A stretch of DNA of 64,000 nucleotides from G020353115 sp964481765 (GTDB lineage: Bacteria > Bacteroidota > Bacteroidia > Bacteroidales > VadinHA17): assembly GCA_964481765.1 (NCBI GenBank), contig CAYZVJ010000002.1, forward strand, positions 1 to 64,000. The letters are read 5' to 3'. The position numbers were made by a program, and so were the translations under genes. Below are positions 39,502 through 48,808 of this stretch, piece by piece. Within the stretch, counting starts at the first letter, position 1. Every line of letters starts with the position of its first letter. The notes under the pieces were generated by a model. The model was not told the DNA's origin. It saw only the letters and a list, made by a program, of their open reading frames with translations, and did no database searches.

Positions 39502-41205
39502 ATGAAACGCGTTATCAAATGGATAGGAGTTACCCTGGGAACAATACTGATCGTAATGATTGTCGGGTTATTCATCCTGCAGAAAGTTACAACACTTCCC
39601 TATCCCTCTCCCGCCGATACAGGCATTACTAAACTGGAGAGAACACAATCCGCTGACGGGGTATACAGAATTAAGAACAACTGGTTAAAGAAAAACAATG
39701 CAGGGATCTATGAACTCTACATCGAAGGCAGTGCATTCGAAAGAGGGGTGTTTAACGGAAAACTTACGCGTGAACTTATCCATGAACAGGAACAATATTT
39801 CATTCAGCAAATTGAACACATCGTTCCCTCAAAACTATATCTCCGGTTTCTCAAAGTTTTTATCAGCTGGTTTAACCGGGACTTGGACAAATATATAAAG
39901 CCTGAATTTTTGAGTGAAATTTATGGTGTTTCGCTTTCAGCTTCCCATGAGTTTGATTATATCGGCAATGCCTACCAGCGGATCCTGAATTATCATGCAG
40001 CACATGATATGGGTCATGCATTACAGGATTTCCAGCTTGTTGAATGCACCTCCTTTTCTGTATGGAATGGTAAATCCTCAGACTCATCGCTCATCATTGG
40101 CAGGAATTTTGATTTCTATTTTGGAGATGATTTTGCTAAAAACAAGATTATCTCATTTACCAATCCCGACCAGGGATACCGGTTTATGACGGTAACCTGG
40201 GGGGGTATGATCGGCGCAGTCTCTGGTATGAATGAAAAAGGATTGTCGGTCACCATCAATGCTGCAAAATCTACCATCCCTGGAAAAGCCAAAACACCCA
40301 TAACCATCTTAACCCGTGAGATCCTTCAATATGCTAAAAACATTGAGGAAGCTTTTAATATTGCCAGCACGACCGAGATCTTTGTTTCTGAATCCATAAT
40401 GATCGGATCCGCTGAAGACAACAAATCAGCCATTATCGAGAAAACACCAGATATGTATGCATTGTACCTTCCCGATACAAATTTTATTACCTGTACCAAC
40501 CACTTCCAAAGCGATTTTTTTAAAACCGACAGTCTAAACCTTCAGAACATTGAGGAGGGTTCATCCCAATACCGGTCCATGAGACTAATGGAACTGATCG
40601 ATCGATATGAACGAATCTCCCCGCAGAAGATGGCAAATATTTTAAGAGACCGCGATGGTATTCATGATGAAAAAATCGGTCTGGGAAATGAAAAAGCGAT
40701 TAACCAGTTGATCGCACATCATTCCATTATTTTTAAACCGGAAGAGAAGCAGGTTTGGGTTTCTGCCAACCCATACCAATTGGGCCAATACCTTGCATAT
40801 GATCTGGATGATGTGTTTACTAAATATGCACCACTTACAGAAAACAGGGTAATTATCGATACCAACCTGACACTTGCTGCTGACACCTTTCTGTTCAGCC
40901 AGGAATATCAGAATTATTTGATATTCCAGAGCATGCGAAAAGAGATTATCCAAATCATCCGCAGGAAAGGAAAGGGAAACTGGAATCTGGAAAAGGCAGA
41001 AATTTTTATCCGCTCGAATCCCGATTATTACCAGGTCTATTCACTGGTTGGTGATCTCCATATGGCACGGAAAGAATATCGGCAGGCTGAACGGTATTAT
41101 GTTCAATCTCTTGAAAAAGAGGTCGTTACATCAAAAGAAAGAAGAGATATCGTTGAAAAGTTAAGCCTTTCCCAGAAAAAGATAAGAAATCCTCAGGGTC
41201 CATGA
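39502..41205 (+). CDS. C45-family autoproteolytic acyltransferase/hydrolase, membrane-anchored
   Basis: The 567-residue protein has one N-terminal membrane helix (residues about 7-26) and then an N-terminal-nucleophile hydrolase domain of the isopenicillin-N acyltransferase type. The nucleophile is Cys182 in VECTSFSVW, followed by IIGRNFDFYF and GMNEKGLSVTINA. Autocleavage just before Cys182 would expose it. The C-terminal 90 residues look TPR-like. C45 proteins make or cleave amides and esters. It follows the CrtI-like gene by 7 bp, suggesting a late step such as acyl attachment outside the inner membrane. Confidence 0.8.
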   Translation: MKRVIKWIGVTLGTILIVMIVGLFILQKVTTLPYPSPADTGITKLERTQSADGVYRIKNNWLKKNNAGIYELYIEGSAFERGVFNGKLTRELIHEQEQYFIQQIEHIVPSKLYLRFLKVFISWFNRDLDKYIKPEFLSEIYGVSLSASHEFDYIGNAYQRILNYHAAHDMGHALQDFQLVECTSFSVWNGKSSDSSLIIGRNFDFYFGDDFAKNKIISFTNPDQGYRFMTVTWGGMIGAVSGMNEKGLSVTINAAKSTIPGKAKTPITILTREILQYAKNIEEAFNIASTTEIFVSESIMIGSAEDNKSAIIEKTPDMYALYLPDTNFITCTNHFQSDFFKTDSLNLQNIEEGSSQYRSMRLMELIDRYERISPQKMANILRDRDGIHDEKIGLGNEKAINQLIAHHSIIFKPEEKQVWVSANPYQLGQYLAYDLDDVFTKYAPLTENRVIIDTNLTLAADTFLFSQEYQNYLIFQSMRKEIIQIIRRKGKGNWNLEKAEIFIRSNPDYYQVYSLVGDLHMARKEYRQAERYYVQSLEKEVVTSKERRDIVEKLSLSQKKIRNPQGP

Positions 41206-41281
41206 TGATTCCCACATAATTTTTACTTAATTTGACATAAAAACAGGGCCTATTTAATGAACTTCGCTATATCAATCCGGA

Positions 41282-42564
41282 ATGAAAGAGGAGGTTAGAA
41301 TCCCACGGTTTCCACCAGCATTACTGGTTAAATGTATCGACAGGATCAAGAACTACCTGTTGAAGACGGCAAGGAGAATGGGGCCAAACAGTATGGCAAT
41401 ATTTGAACTTACTCAATCTATTTGGATCGCCCGTGCAATTGGTGTAGCTGTTGAACTGGAGCTGGCCGATAGCTTGTCTGACGGACCAAAAACAGTAACA
41501 GAACTGGCTGATCTCACAAAGACCAATCCTGAAAATCTCTACCGGCTTTTACGGGCTCTTGCCAGCTATGGTATCTTTCGTGAGAAACCAAATAAAACAT
41601 TCCAAATGACACCCCTTGCCAGGGGATTGAAAGAGGGTGTTGGCTCGATGAAAAACATGATTGCCCACCAGCAGAATCCGGTTAACTGGCAAATGGTTGG
41701 TGAAATGAATTACTGTATTAAAACCGGAAAGGATGTGGCGGAAAAGATACTGGGAACGGATATTTTTGAACATTTAAAAAAATATCCGGAAAAAAACAGG
41801 CTGTATAACCTTGCAATGACTGAAACGTCTGAAATAGCAAGTGCAACGGTTCTTTCTGCCTACAATTTTTCCAGGCGAAAGAAACTGGTTGATATCGGTG
41901 GAGGACAGGGATACCTGCTAAGCATCATTCTTCACGAATATCCAAAACTGGAAGGTGTTCTTTTCGATCTTCCCCACGTTGTTGACGGAGCAAAAAAAAT
42001 TATTGAAAAACTGGGTGTCGATGATCGTGTTACCATTATTCCCGGAGATTTTTTTGAAACCGTTCCGAAAGGAGGAGATACCTACATCCTGAAAAGCATC
42101 ATCCATGCCTTTGATGATGATCAATGCGTGGCCCTATTAAAAAATATTTATCATGCCATGACTGACCCGGGAAAACTGCTTATCGTTGAAGTGGTGATTA
42201 GCGAAGACAACGCTCCATCCTTTGGGAAAATTTTTGACCTTCAAATGTTGATTGGTGCTCCAGGGGGTAAAGAGCGGACACGCAGTGAATTTGAAGATAT
42301 CCTGGGACGCTCAGGTTTCAAACTAAAGAGGGTTATTCGAACGGTATCCCATTTCAGCATTATCGAGGCGGTGAAAAAATNNNNNNNNNNNNNNNNNNNN
42401 NNNNNNNNNNNNNNNNNNNNNNNNNNNNNNNNNNNNNNNNNNNNNNNNNNNNNNNNNNNNNNNNNNNNNNNNNNNNNNNNAAGAGGGTTATTCGAACGGT
42501 ATCCCATTTCAGCATTATCGAGGCGGTGAAAAAATCATTTCATGAATCGTTATTTTTGCAATAA
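41282..42564 (+). CDS. O-methyltransferase (COMT-like), interrupted by false gap
   Basis: After collapsing the duplicated 55 bp and N, the gene is 1128 bp and encodes 375 residues ending SFHESLFLQ. It has an N-terminal winged-helix dimerisation domain (IFELTQSIWIARAIGVAVEL), a SAM site VDIGGGQGYLLS, FDLPHVV, PGDFFETVP, and LKSIIHAFDDDQ with the catalytic His of phenol O-methyltransferases. A phenolic aryl head group is a sensible substrate. It is separated from the C45 gene by 76 bp. Confidence 0.86.
42326..42535. other. Scaffold gap with duplicated 55-bp contig ends
   Basis: N at 42381-42480 is flanked by identical copies at 42326-42380 and 42481-42535. Collapse gives an intact O-methyltransferase C-terminus. 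Confidence 0.95.
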
Positions 42565-42643
42565 TTTTTATTTTTTTGTGTTGCATTTTGTTAACGAGCG
42601 CTTTATTTAGGGGATTGAAATTTGAAACAGATAACGGATTGGT

Positions 42644-43117
42644 ATGAAAGAGAAAGATCTTTATGTGGATTATAAACCACAGGAACATATCTATTATGTT
42701 GAGAAAGAAGATCAGCAATATGGTCCGATAATTTCCGGATCGTACCTGGCAAAAAATTATCTGGATGATTATTACCTGAAGCAAAAAAACCTGGAATTGT
42801 CATTGAGGACAAAGGTTATTGAGGGGAAAATCAGTCCGATTGAATATTACATGACGTTACAGGATCTGAGCATTGCCGATCTGGCAGCACGTGTGAATAT
42901 TCGGCGTGTTAAACTTAAAAAATACCTGAAACCTGCGTTTTTTAACCAGATCCGTCTCCCCCTGTTGAGTAAATTTGCAGAGGTATTTGATATCCCTGTT
43001 GCAAACTTCTTCCAGATATTAATTACCCGGGAAGAGGAACACTCAACATTAAACATCAACCAATTAAACACAAAGAACCCGACATTTGTAGTAACCAAAA
43101 TTGAATCGAAGCAGTAA
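42644..43117 (+). CDS. Small HTH-domain protein coupled to BtrH-like gene
   Basis: The 157-residue protein has an N-terminal charged part (residues 1-65) and then a segment resembling a Cro/C1 helix-turn-helix: TLQDLSIADLAARVNIRRVKLKKYLKP, followed by LPLLSKFAEVFDIPVANFF. Its stop overlaps the start of the BtrH-like gene as TAATG. It may regulate the operon or bind a partner protein instead of DNA. There is a 79-bp leader after the O-methyltransferase gene containing T-rich sequence that could hold a promoter. Confidence 0.7.
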   Translation: MKEKDLYVDYKPQEHIYYVEKEDQQYGPIISGSYLAKNYLDDYYLKQKNLELSLRTKVIEGKISPIEYYMTLQDLSIADLAARVNIRRVKLKKYLKPAFFNQIRLPLLSKFAEVFDIPVANFFQILITREEEHSTLNINQLNTKNPTFVVTKIESKQ

Positions 43118-44118
43118 TGAGTAAAGTCCATTTTGAACATAGAATGGGGGCACATTGTGAATCCGGTACAGTTGCCAGCCTATTAAACCATGCTGGCCTG
43201 GAAATTACCGAACCACTGGTATTTGGTATTGCCGGGGGAATATTCTTCGGATACATTAATACCCCTTTCTTCACTTTTCCTACATTCATCGTACGAAATC
43301 GTCCTGGTCATATCCGGAAAAATGTGGCAAAACGTCTGGGCATTTCATTCAAGACCCATAAATTCCACAATCATAAATCCGGTATTGAAGCATTGGACTC
43401 CCTTCTTGAGCAGAATATTGCCACCGGTGCCCAGGTTGATTTCTTCTATATGAAATACATTCCGGAGTGGCAACGGGTCCATATCAATGTTCACTACATT
43501 ACTGTAATCGGAAAAAACGGGGCAAATTACATTCTGAGCGACAGTTATTATCCAAAAATTGTTGAATTGGATTTCGAGCTCATGAGAAAAGCCCGTTTTG
43601 CTGGTGGCAACATGGCTCCAAAAGGATTTCTCTTCTACCCTGAAAAAATCACCGGCGAAGTACCCTTTGAAAAAGCGATCGTAACAGGGATAAAAAGTGC
43701 CTGCTACAACATGCTAAAACTGCCGGTGCCTTTTATCGGTGTCAAAGGAATATACCGGTTTGCAGATAAAATCATGGAATGGCCCAGGTTAGCCAGGGAT
43801 ATTGAACACCTTTCCCATGAAGTAATGAAGATCAATATCTTGCTGGAGGACCAGGGAACCGGAGGAGCCGGATTTCGTTACATGTATGCTACCTTTCTAC
43901 AACAAGCATCCGGTATTCTAAATAGCCCCGCTCTCTCCGATATGTCAAAAAGAATGATGGAAATTGGTGACGGTTGGCGGAACATTTCTTATATTGCAGC
44001 CAAAATTGGAAAAAAAAGAGAATTGGGTGAAAGTAACCTGAAAGAGTTGAGTAACCTCATCAGAGAAAGAGGTGATCTTGAAAAAGTATTCTTTCAGGAT
44101 TTGAGTAAAACGGTGTAA
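43117..44118 (+). CDS. BtrH-like acyltransferase (BtrH_N plus DUF4872)
   Basis: The 333-residue protein has the BtrH N-terminal domain, a cysteine peptidase-like fold: Cys14 in GAHCESGTVASLLNHAGL, His in NVHYITVIG, and Asp in LSDSYY as the presumed triad. A C-terminal DUF4872-like helical domain follows. In butirosin synthesis BtrH transfers an acyl chain from an ACP to the antibiotic amine. Here an ACP gene follows by 24 bp, so transfer of the polyene acyl group from that ACP is the natural inference. The acceptor is unknown. Confidence 0.85.
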   Translation: MSKVHFEHRMGAHCESGTVASLLNHAGLEITEPLVFGIAGGIFFGYINTPFFTFPTFIVRNRPGHIRKNVAKRLGISFKTHKFHNHKSGIEALDSLLEQNIATGAQVDFFYMKYIPEWQRVHINVHYITVIGKNGANYILSDSYYPKIVELDFELMRKARFAGGNMAPKGFLFYPEKITGEVPFEKAIVTGIKSACYNMLKLPVPFIGVKGIYRFADKIMEWPRLARDIEHLSHEVMKINILLEDQGTGGAGFRYMYATFLQQASGILNSPALSDMSKRMMEIGDGWRNISYIAAKIGKKRELGESNLKELSNLIRERGDLEKVFFQDLSKTV

Positions 44119-44142
44119 GAATAGTGTAAAACTGTAGCAGGA

Positions 44143-44427
44143 ATGAATCAGGTGAATATTTCCGGTTTGAAGGATGAAATTAAAGCCCTGATTATCGAAG
44201 CATTAAATATACAACACGTTAAACCAGAAAATATTAATACCGGCGATCCCCTGTTTGCGAGGGACAATATTCTGGGTTTGGATTCCATTGATGCTATCGA
44301 GATTGTCATGGCTATACAACGAAAATATAATGTCAGAATTGCCGATCAAAACCTGGCACGCACCGTGCTGGAATCCATTGATACAATCGCTGAATTTGTT
44401 GCCAAAGAATTAGCACATATAGAATAA
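44143..44427 (+). CDS. Acyl carrier protein next to BtrH-like gene
   Basis: The 94-residue ACP has the site LGLDSIDAIEI. It resembles the ACP at 9074-9328 but lies in the other arm, directly after the BtrH-like gene. That pairing parallels BtrH with the carrier BtrI in butirosin, pointing to acyl delivery. Confidence 0.92.
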   Translation: MNQVNISGLKDEIKALIIEALNIQHVKPENINTGDPLFARDNILGLDSIDAIEIVMAIQRKYNVRIADQNLARTVLESIDTIAEFVAKELAHIE

Positions 44428-44523
44428 TATTCATTCTTCATCAGGTTGCCTGATCCACATTTCTTCTGTATAATTCTCACGGCCCATACCTGGTCTGACA
44501 TATCGAGTTAATTTTTGGTTGTG

Positions 44524-45657
44524 ATGAAACATTCGTACCTCCTTGCCGGAATAAAATTGAGCCATTTTTTTCGACTGATCAGGCGGAATGGATTATCCTC
44601 TCGTCCAAAATACCTGCTCCGGTTCCTTTTTTTGTTGCAAGGAGGAATCTGGTCATCTTTCCTCTCCACTCTCGAGAAAAAACGGCTTGGTGAAAAGATA
44701 AAGAATTTTCAGCCACCTGATGATCCGATTTTCATCATTGGACATTGGAGGACAGGGAGCACCTATCTCCATCAATTGTTAAACCTGGACGAACGATTTG
44801 CATCCCCAACGGTTTTTCAGGTCTCCGTTCCCGATAATTTTCTGGTTTCCAGACGATATTATAAACCCATTATGACCCGCATGCTGGAAAGTGTTCGTCC
44901 GATGGATCAGGTAAAGCTTGGTTTTGATGAGCCACAAGAGGATGAATATGCGATTTTGAAAATGGGCATGCAATCACCCCTCGAAAAACTGATCTTCCCT
45001 AGAAACCAAAGCTATTTTCTCTCCGGTTATTCTACCTTCGTTCCGGACACAACTCAACTCAACGCATGGATCGATTCATTTACATTGTTTTATACGAAAC
45101 TTGTTTTTCAATACAAAAAAAGGATCCTGTTTAAAAATCCTTTTCATTCCCTGCGAATCGAGCTGTTAAAAAAGATGTTCCCAAATGCCTATTTCATCCA
45201 CATTTACCGAAATCCATACGTTGTCATTCCCTCCACACAGCACATGTGGAGAATTGTTGGAAGACAAAACTGTCTGCGACAATATCATTCCGATTCACCG
45301 TTTTCTGAAGTGGTTGCCGTTTATAAGATGATGATGACTAACATCAGGAAATCCTTGGATTCACTCCCGGAGAACAGCTATAGTGAGGTAAAATTTGAGG
45401 AGATTGAAGCCAATCCGCTGCGCATACTCAAAACCCTGTATGATCAAATGGGCCTGACTTTCCCCTCAGAGCAGGAACAGGTAATACTCAATTTTCTCAG
45501 GCAAAACAAAGATTATAGAAAAAACAGATATACATTATCCGCTGAGGAAGCGAATCAGATTTCAGTTGAATTAAGTCATGAATTGAAACGATGTGGTTAT
45601 GAGAATCCATATAACCGAATCGTGACACGCGGAATGGAAAGAGTTTATGAAAAGTAG
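44524..45657 (+). CDS. Sulfotransferase-family protein
   Basis: From the ATG at 44524 (44515 is a TTG) the protein has 377 residues. FIIGHWRTGSTYLHQLL is the 5'-phosphosulfate loop that binds PAPS, and IYRNPYVVIPST is the 3'-phosphate motif. It would sulfate a hydroxyl or amine of a small molecule or glycan. No PAPS-synthesis genes are in the window, so the cell must supply it. Placed between ACP and radical SAM genes, it may tailor the product, perhaps changing its charge at the cell surface. Confidence 0.82.
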   Translation: MKHSYLLAGIKLSHFFRLIRRNGLSSRPKYLLRFLFLLQGGIWSSFLSTLEKKRLGEKIKNFQPPDDPIFIIGHWRTGSTYLHQLLNLDERFASPTVFQVSVPDNFLVSRRYYKPIMTRMLESVRPMDQVKLGFDEPQEDEYAILKMGMQSPLEKLIFPRNQSYFLSGYSTFVPDTTQLNAWIDSFTLFYTKLVFQYKKRILFKNPFHSLRIELLKKMFPNAYFIHIYRNPYVVIPSTQHMWRIVGRQNCLRQYHSDSPFSEVVAVYKMMMTNIRKSLDSLPENSYSEVKFEEIEANPLRILKTLYDQMGLTFPSEQEQVILNFLRQNKDYRKNRYTLSAEEANQISVELSHELKRCGYENPYNRIVTRGMERVYEK

Positions 45658-45664
45658 AAGCAGC

Positions 45665-46933
45665 ATGAAATTTAAACTGATATACCCGAGATGGGAGAAG
45701 CTGGTGGGGCAGACCATTTTTAATCTTCCCCCGCATGGTCCGGTTGTATTTGCAGCAGCCCTGCCCGATTTTGTTGAGATTGATTTCATTGATGAAAACG
45801 TCCAGCCGCTTGACTTTGAGGATCCGGCTGATTTTGTTGGTATTTCAATGATGCTCACCATACAGCTTAAACGGGGCTGGGAGATCGCCCATGAATACCA
45901 GAAAAGGGGAATAAAGGTGATCTTCGGAGGGATCGCTACCATGTTGCATGCTGAAGAATCACTGCAACATGCCGACTCCATATTCCTCGGTGAAGTAGAA
46001 GGCAGACTGGAACAGGTCTTTGAGGACTTCAAACAAAACCGGTTAAAGAAAGTCTATAATTATTTGAATCAGGAGCCATTGGATGTCTCCATTGTAGGCC
46101 CTGCACGCAGGGATATTCTTACCCGGGAACTTTACTTCCATAAAGGAGTGCAAATGGTTGATCTGTTCCATGCGTCGCGGGGGTGCAGGTTTAATTGCTA
46201 CCCATGTGCTGTCTCTTTTCTGGGTGGAAGAGTATTCCGGCCACGACCGATCGAAAAATCAATCGAGGAATTGGAAACCATTGAAAACAATCGGCTCTTC
46301 ATTGTGGATAATTCCCTCGCACAGGACACACAATGGGAAAAAGATCTCTTCAAAGCCATGATCCCCTTGAAAAAAAACTGGTGCAGTCATACCATTGAAG
46401 ATAAACCCGAAGTGTTGGATCTTGCTGCCCAGGCTGGTGCGTGGTATGTTTACCAGGCAATATTTGATACCTCTGACTACATCAGAAAGAGAATACAACG
46501 GTACCATGACGTTGGCATTTCAGTGGAAGGGACCATCTTGCTCGGGATGGATAACCAGACCGAGGATGACATAAAACGTTTGATTGATTTTCTGCTTGAA
46601 ATTAACCTTGATCTCGCTGAGTTCACCGTCTTGACACCCTTCCCACATACCAAAGCACATGATGATCTTAAAAAAGAACACCGGATTATCAGTAACGATT
46701 GGAACGATTACAACGCCGGTAAGGTCGTTTTCAAACCAAAGCATATGTCTCCGGAACGGTTACAGGAATTGTACCATTATGCCTGGGATTCATTTTATAA
46801 GGATGAAACACAGGAGCAGAAAATGTTTGGATTAATTATGAAAGTAATCGAAAAAGAGATGGATGATGGTACCTACCAACCCCGGAGAAGAGATCTTGCC
46901 GATAAAAGTTTCGGAAGGGTTATTCAACGGTAA
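45665..46933 (+). CDS. B12-binding radical SAM protein
   Basis: The protein has 422 residues from the ATG at 45665; an ATG at 45647 overlaps the sulfotransferase stop. The cobalamin domain is present (FVGISMMLTIQLKRG, VIFGGIATMLHAEE, FLGEVEGRL). The cluster motif is CRFNCYPC near residue 180, with FIVDNSLAQD as a later strand. It is the fifth B12 radical SAM protein of the locus, in one operon with BtrH, sulfotransferase and the ligase. The function is unknown; C-methylation is the class default. Confidence 0.82.
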   Translation: MKFKLIYPRWEKLVGQTIFNLPPHGPVVFAAALPDFVEIDFIDENVQPLDFEDPADFVGISMMLTIQLKRGWEIAHEYQKRGIKVIFGGIATMLHAEESLQHADSIFLGEVEGRLEQVFEDFKQNRLKKVYNYLNQEPLDVSIVGPARRDILTRELYFHKGVQMVDLFHASRGCRFNCYPCAVSFLGGRVFRPRPIEKSIEELETIENNRLFIVDNSLAQDTQWEKDLFKAMIPLKKNWCSHTIEDKPEVLDLAAQAGAWYVYQAIFDTSDYIRKRIQRYHDVGISVEGTILLGMDNQTEDDIKRLIDFLLEINLDLAEFTVLTPFPHTKAHDDLKKEHRIISNDWNDYNAGKVVFKPKHMSPERLQELYHYAWDSFYKDETQEQKMFGLIMKVIEKEMDDGTYQPRRRDLADKSFGRVIQR

Positions 46934-46976
46934 TCGCAGGAAACCGTATGCTTAACCTGGTGAATTTTTTTACACC

Positions 46977-47351
46977 ATGAAAGGTCAGGATCAGTTTGTT
47001 GAAGAAATATATCACTTCAAGGGTGAATGGGGAATCCCTTCCCTGTGTGGTTTGAAAATTGTTAAAAAAAATGAGAATGCAATCATCCTGGTGACTGAAT
47101 TTTATGATATTAACCCTGGTACATCGATAACGAATTGGAATACTCATCTGGCGCATGAGATCTGCCAGAAACACCGGATTGATCCGAACCGTATGATATT
47201 TATCGAGCGGACGCCGAAAACGAGTTCAACCCTCTCTTTTTATCAGGAGACTTTTGATCGCGTCACGTTTGCATGGGATGGGGAATCGCTTACTGATCCT
47301 CAATGGGAAAGGATAAGTAAAGCTGAGGTTATTAAACTGATGGATAAGTAA
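46977..47351 (+). CDS. Conserved small protein of unknown function
   Basis: The 124-residue protein has no signal peptide or membrane segment. It shows motifs FIERTPKTSSTLSFYQETFD and WERISKAEVIKL. I recognise no function. It lies between the radical SAM and ligase genes with 43 and 18 bp spacings, so it is cotranscribed. A small accessory or cofactor role is possible. Confidence 0.6.
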   Translation: MKGQDQFVEEIYHFKGEWGIPSLCGLKIVKKNENAIILVTEFYDINPGTSITNWNTHLAHEICQKHRIDPNRMIFIERTPKTSSTLSFYQETFDRVTFAWDGESLTDPQWERISKAEVIKLMDK

Positions 47352-47369
47352 CATTGAAAATGTCATCAT

Positions 47370-48722
47370 ATGAACCTGCATGAAATAACCAATATGCCTC
47401 CGGGCTGGGATTTTATTCCTGAAATTGAAAAACAACCATCCGATGTTGTTGAGAAGTATCAGGTTGAAAAATTGGTGAATCTGTTGCATTATCTTTCCGG
47501 TAATTCCACCTTTTACTCCGCGCTGTTCAAACAGTGTGGATTGGATATCGGTGCAATCAGAACCCTGAAAGATCTCTCGCATATTCCCCCAACGACAAAA
47601 AATGACCTGCAGTTATATAACCTGGATTTTCTCTGTGTAGGAAAGGAAAAAATCATAGATTACATTACCACTTCCGGGACCCTTGGTGACCCCGTTACCC
47701 TGGCAATGACTGATCAGGATCTGGATCGTCTTGCGTACAATGAAGCCATCTCCTTTGCCTGTGCCGATGGTTCTTCCAATGATATCTATCAGCTTGCGCT
47801 GACCATTGACAAGCGGTTTATGGCTGGCCTGGCCTATTGGATGGGAGCCCGAAGGCTGGGAGCAGGAGTTGTCAGGGTTGGAGGCGGTATTCCGGAATTG
47901 CAGTGGGATACTGTTCAACGACTATCCCCAACAACAATCGTTTGTGTACCATCATTCATTCTGAAACTGATTGAATATGCCGAACAGCAAAAGATAGATT
48001 ATCGCAACTCCTCATTAAAAAAGGCGGTATGTATTGGAGAACCGATCCGAAATCCTGATTTCACACTTGGCCCGATCGGGACAAGAATAAAGGAAAAATG
48101 GGGCCTTGCACTCTATTCAACCTATGCATCCACAGAGATGTCAACCGCTTTTACAGAATGCGGACAGGGAAAGGGCGGTCATCATCACCCGGAACTAATC
48201 ATTGTTGAATTTCTTGACGAGAAGGATACCCCGGTTCGTGAAGGGGAGGCCGGTGAAGTTACAATTACTACTCTCGGTGTGGAGGGCATGCCCCTGTTGC
48301 GCTATAAGACCGGAGATATCTGTTTCCACTATACAGATCCCTGTCCATGCGGGCGTCAGAGCATGCGGTTGGGACCGGTTATTGGCAGAAAAAATCAGAT
48401 GATCAAATTCAAAGGAACCACACTCTATCCCTATGCTTTATACGATATTCTCGATAACCTGAAGGAGGTGGTGAATTATGTTGTAGAGGTGTATACCGAC
48501 GAGATTGGTACGGATCAAATCTTGATCCGCATCGGATGTGAACAGATACCACAAGGCTTTGAAAAGGAGATCAAAGATCATTTCCGTGCACGCCTGCGGG
48601 TTGCTCCCGCCATTCGTTTTGAATCCATCGACTACATCAATAAGATACAAAATCACGGATCGGGAAGAAAAATGGTAAAATTTATCGACCACAGGAACAA
48701 TAAAAAACAACAGAATAGCTAA
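47370..48722 (+). CDS. PaaK-like adenylate-forming ligase
   Basis: The 450-residue protein resembles phenylacetate-CoA ligase: TTSGTLGDPV is the P-loop, then YASTEMST, RYKTGDICF and a Cys-rich DPCPCGR segment as in PaaK. GRKNQMIKFKG and a final GRKMVKF supply the C-terminal domain Lys. It would activate an aryl or acyl acid with ATP and load CoA or an ACP. It could load the arylacrylate made by the ammonia-lyase, although the two genes are 29 kb apart. A short ACAGGA/TCCTGT hairpin follows the stop. Confidence 0.85.
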   Translation: MNLHEITNMPPGWDFIPEIEKQPSDVVEKYQVEKLVNLLHYLSGNSTFYSALFKQCGLDIGAIRTLKDLSHIPPTTKNDLQLYNLDFLCVGKEKIIDYITTSGTLGDPVTLAMTDQDLDRLAYNEAISFACADGSSNDIYQLALTIDKRFMAGLAYWMGARRLGAGVVRVGGGIPELQWDTVQRLSPTTIVCVPSFILKLIEYAEQQKIDYRNSSLKKAVCIGEPIRNPDFTLGPIGTRIKEKWGLALYSTYASTEMSTAFTECGQGKGGHHHPELIIVEFLDEKDTPVREGEAGEVTITTLGVEGMPLLRYKTGDICFHYTDPCPCGRQSMRLGPVIGRKNQMIKFKGTTLYPYALYDILDNLKEVVNYVVEVYTDEIGTDQILIRIGCEQIPQGFEKEIKDHFRARLRVAPAIRFESIDYINKIQNHGSGRKMVKFIDHRNNKKQQNS

Positions 48723-48808
48723 ACAGGATCATTCCTGTGGTGTACAGGGTATAGCGTCAGGAGTCCATCAGTACATATTCCCTATAAGCCAACCATCCGG
48801 TTTGTCAA

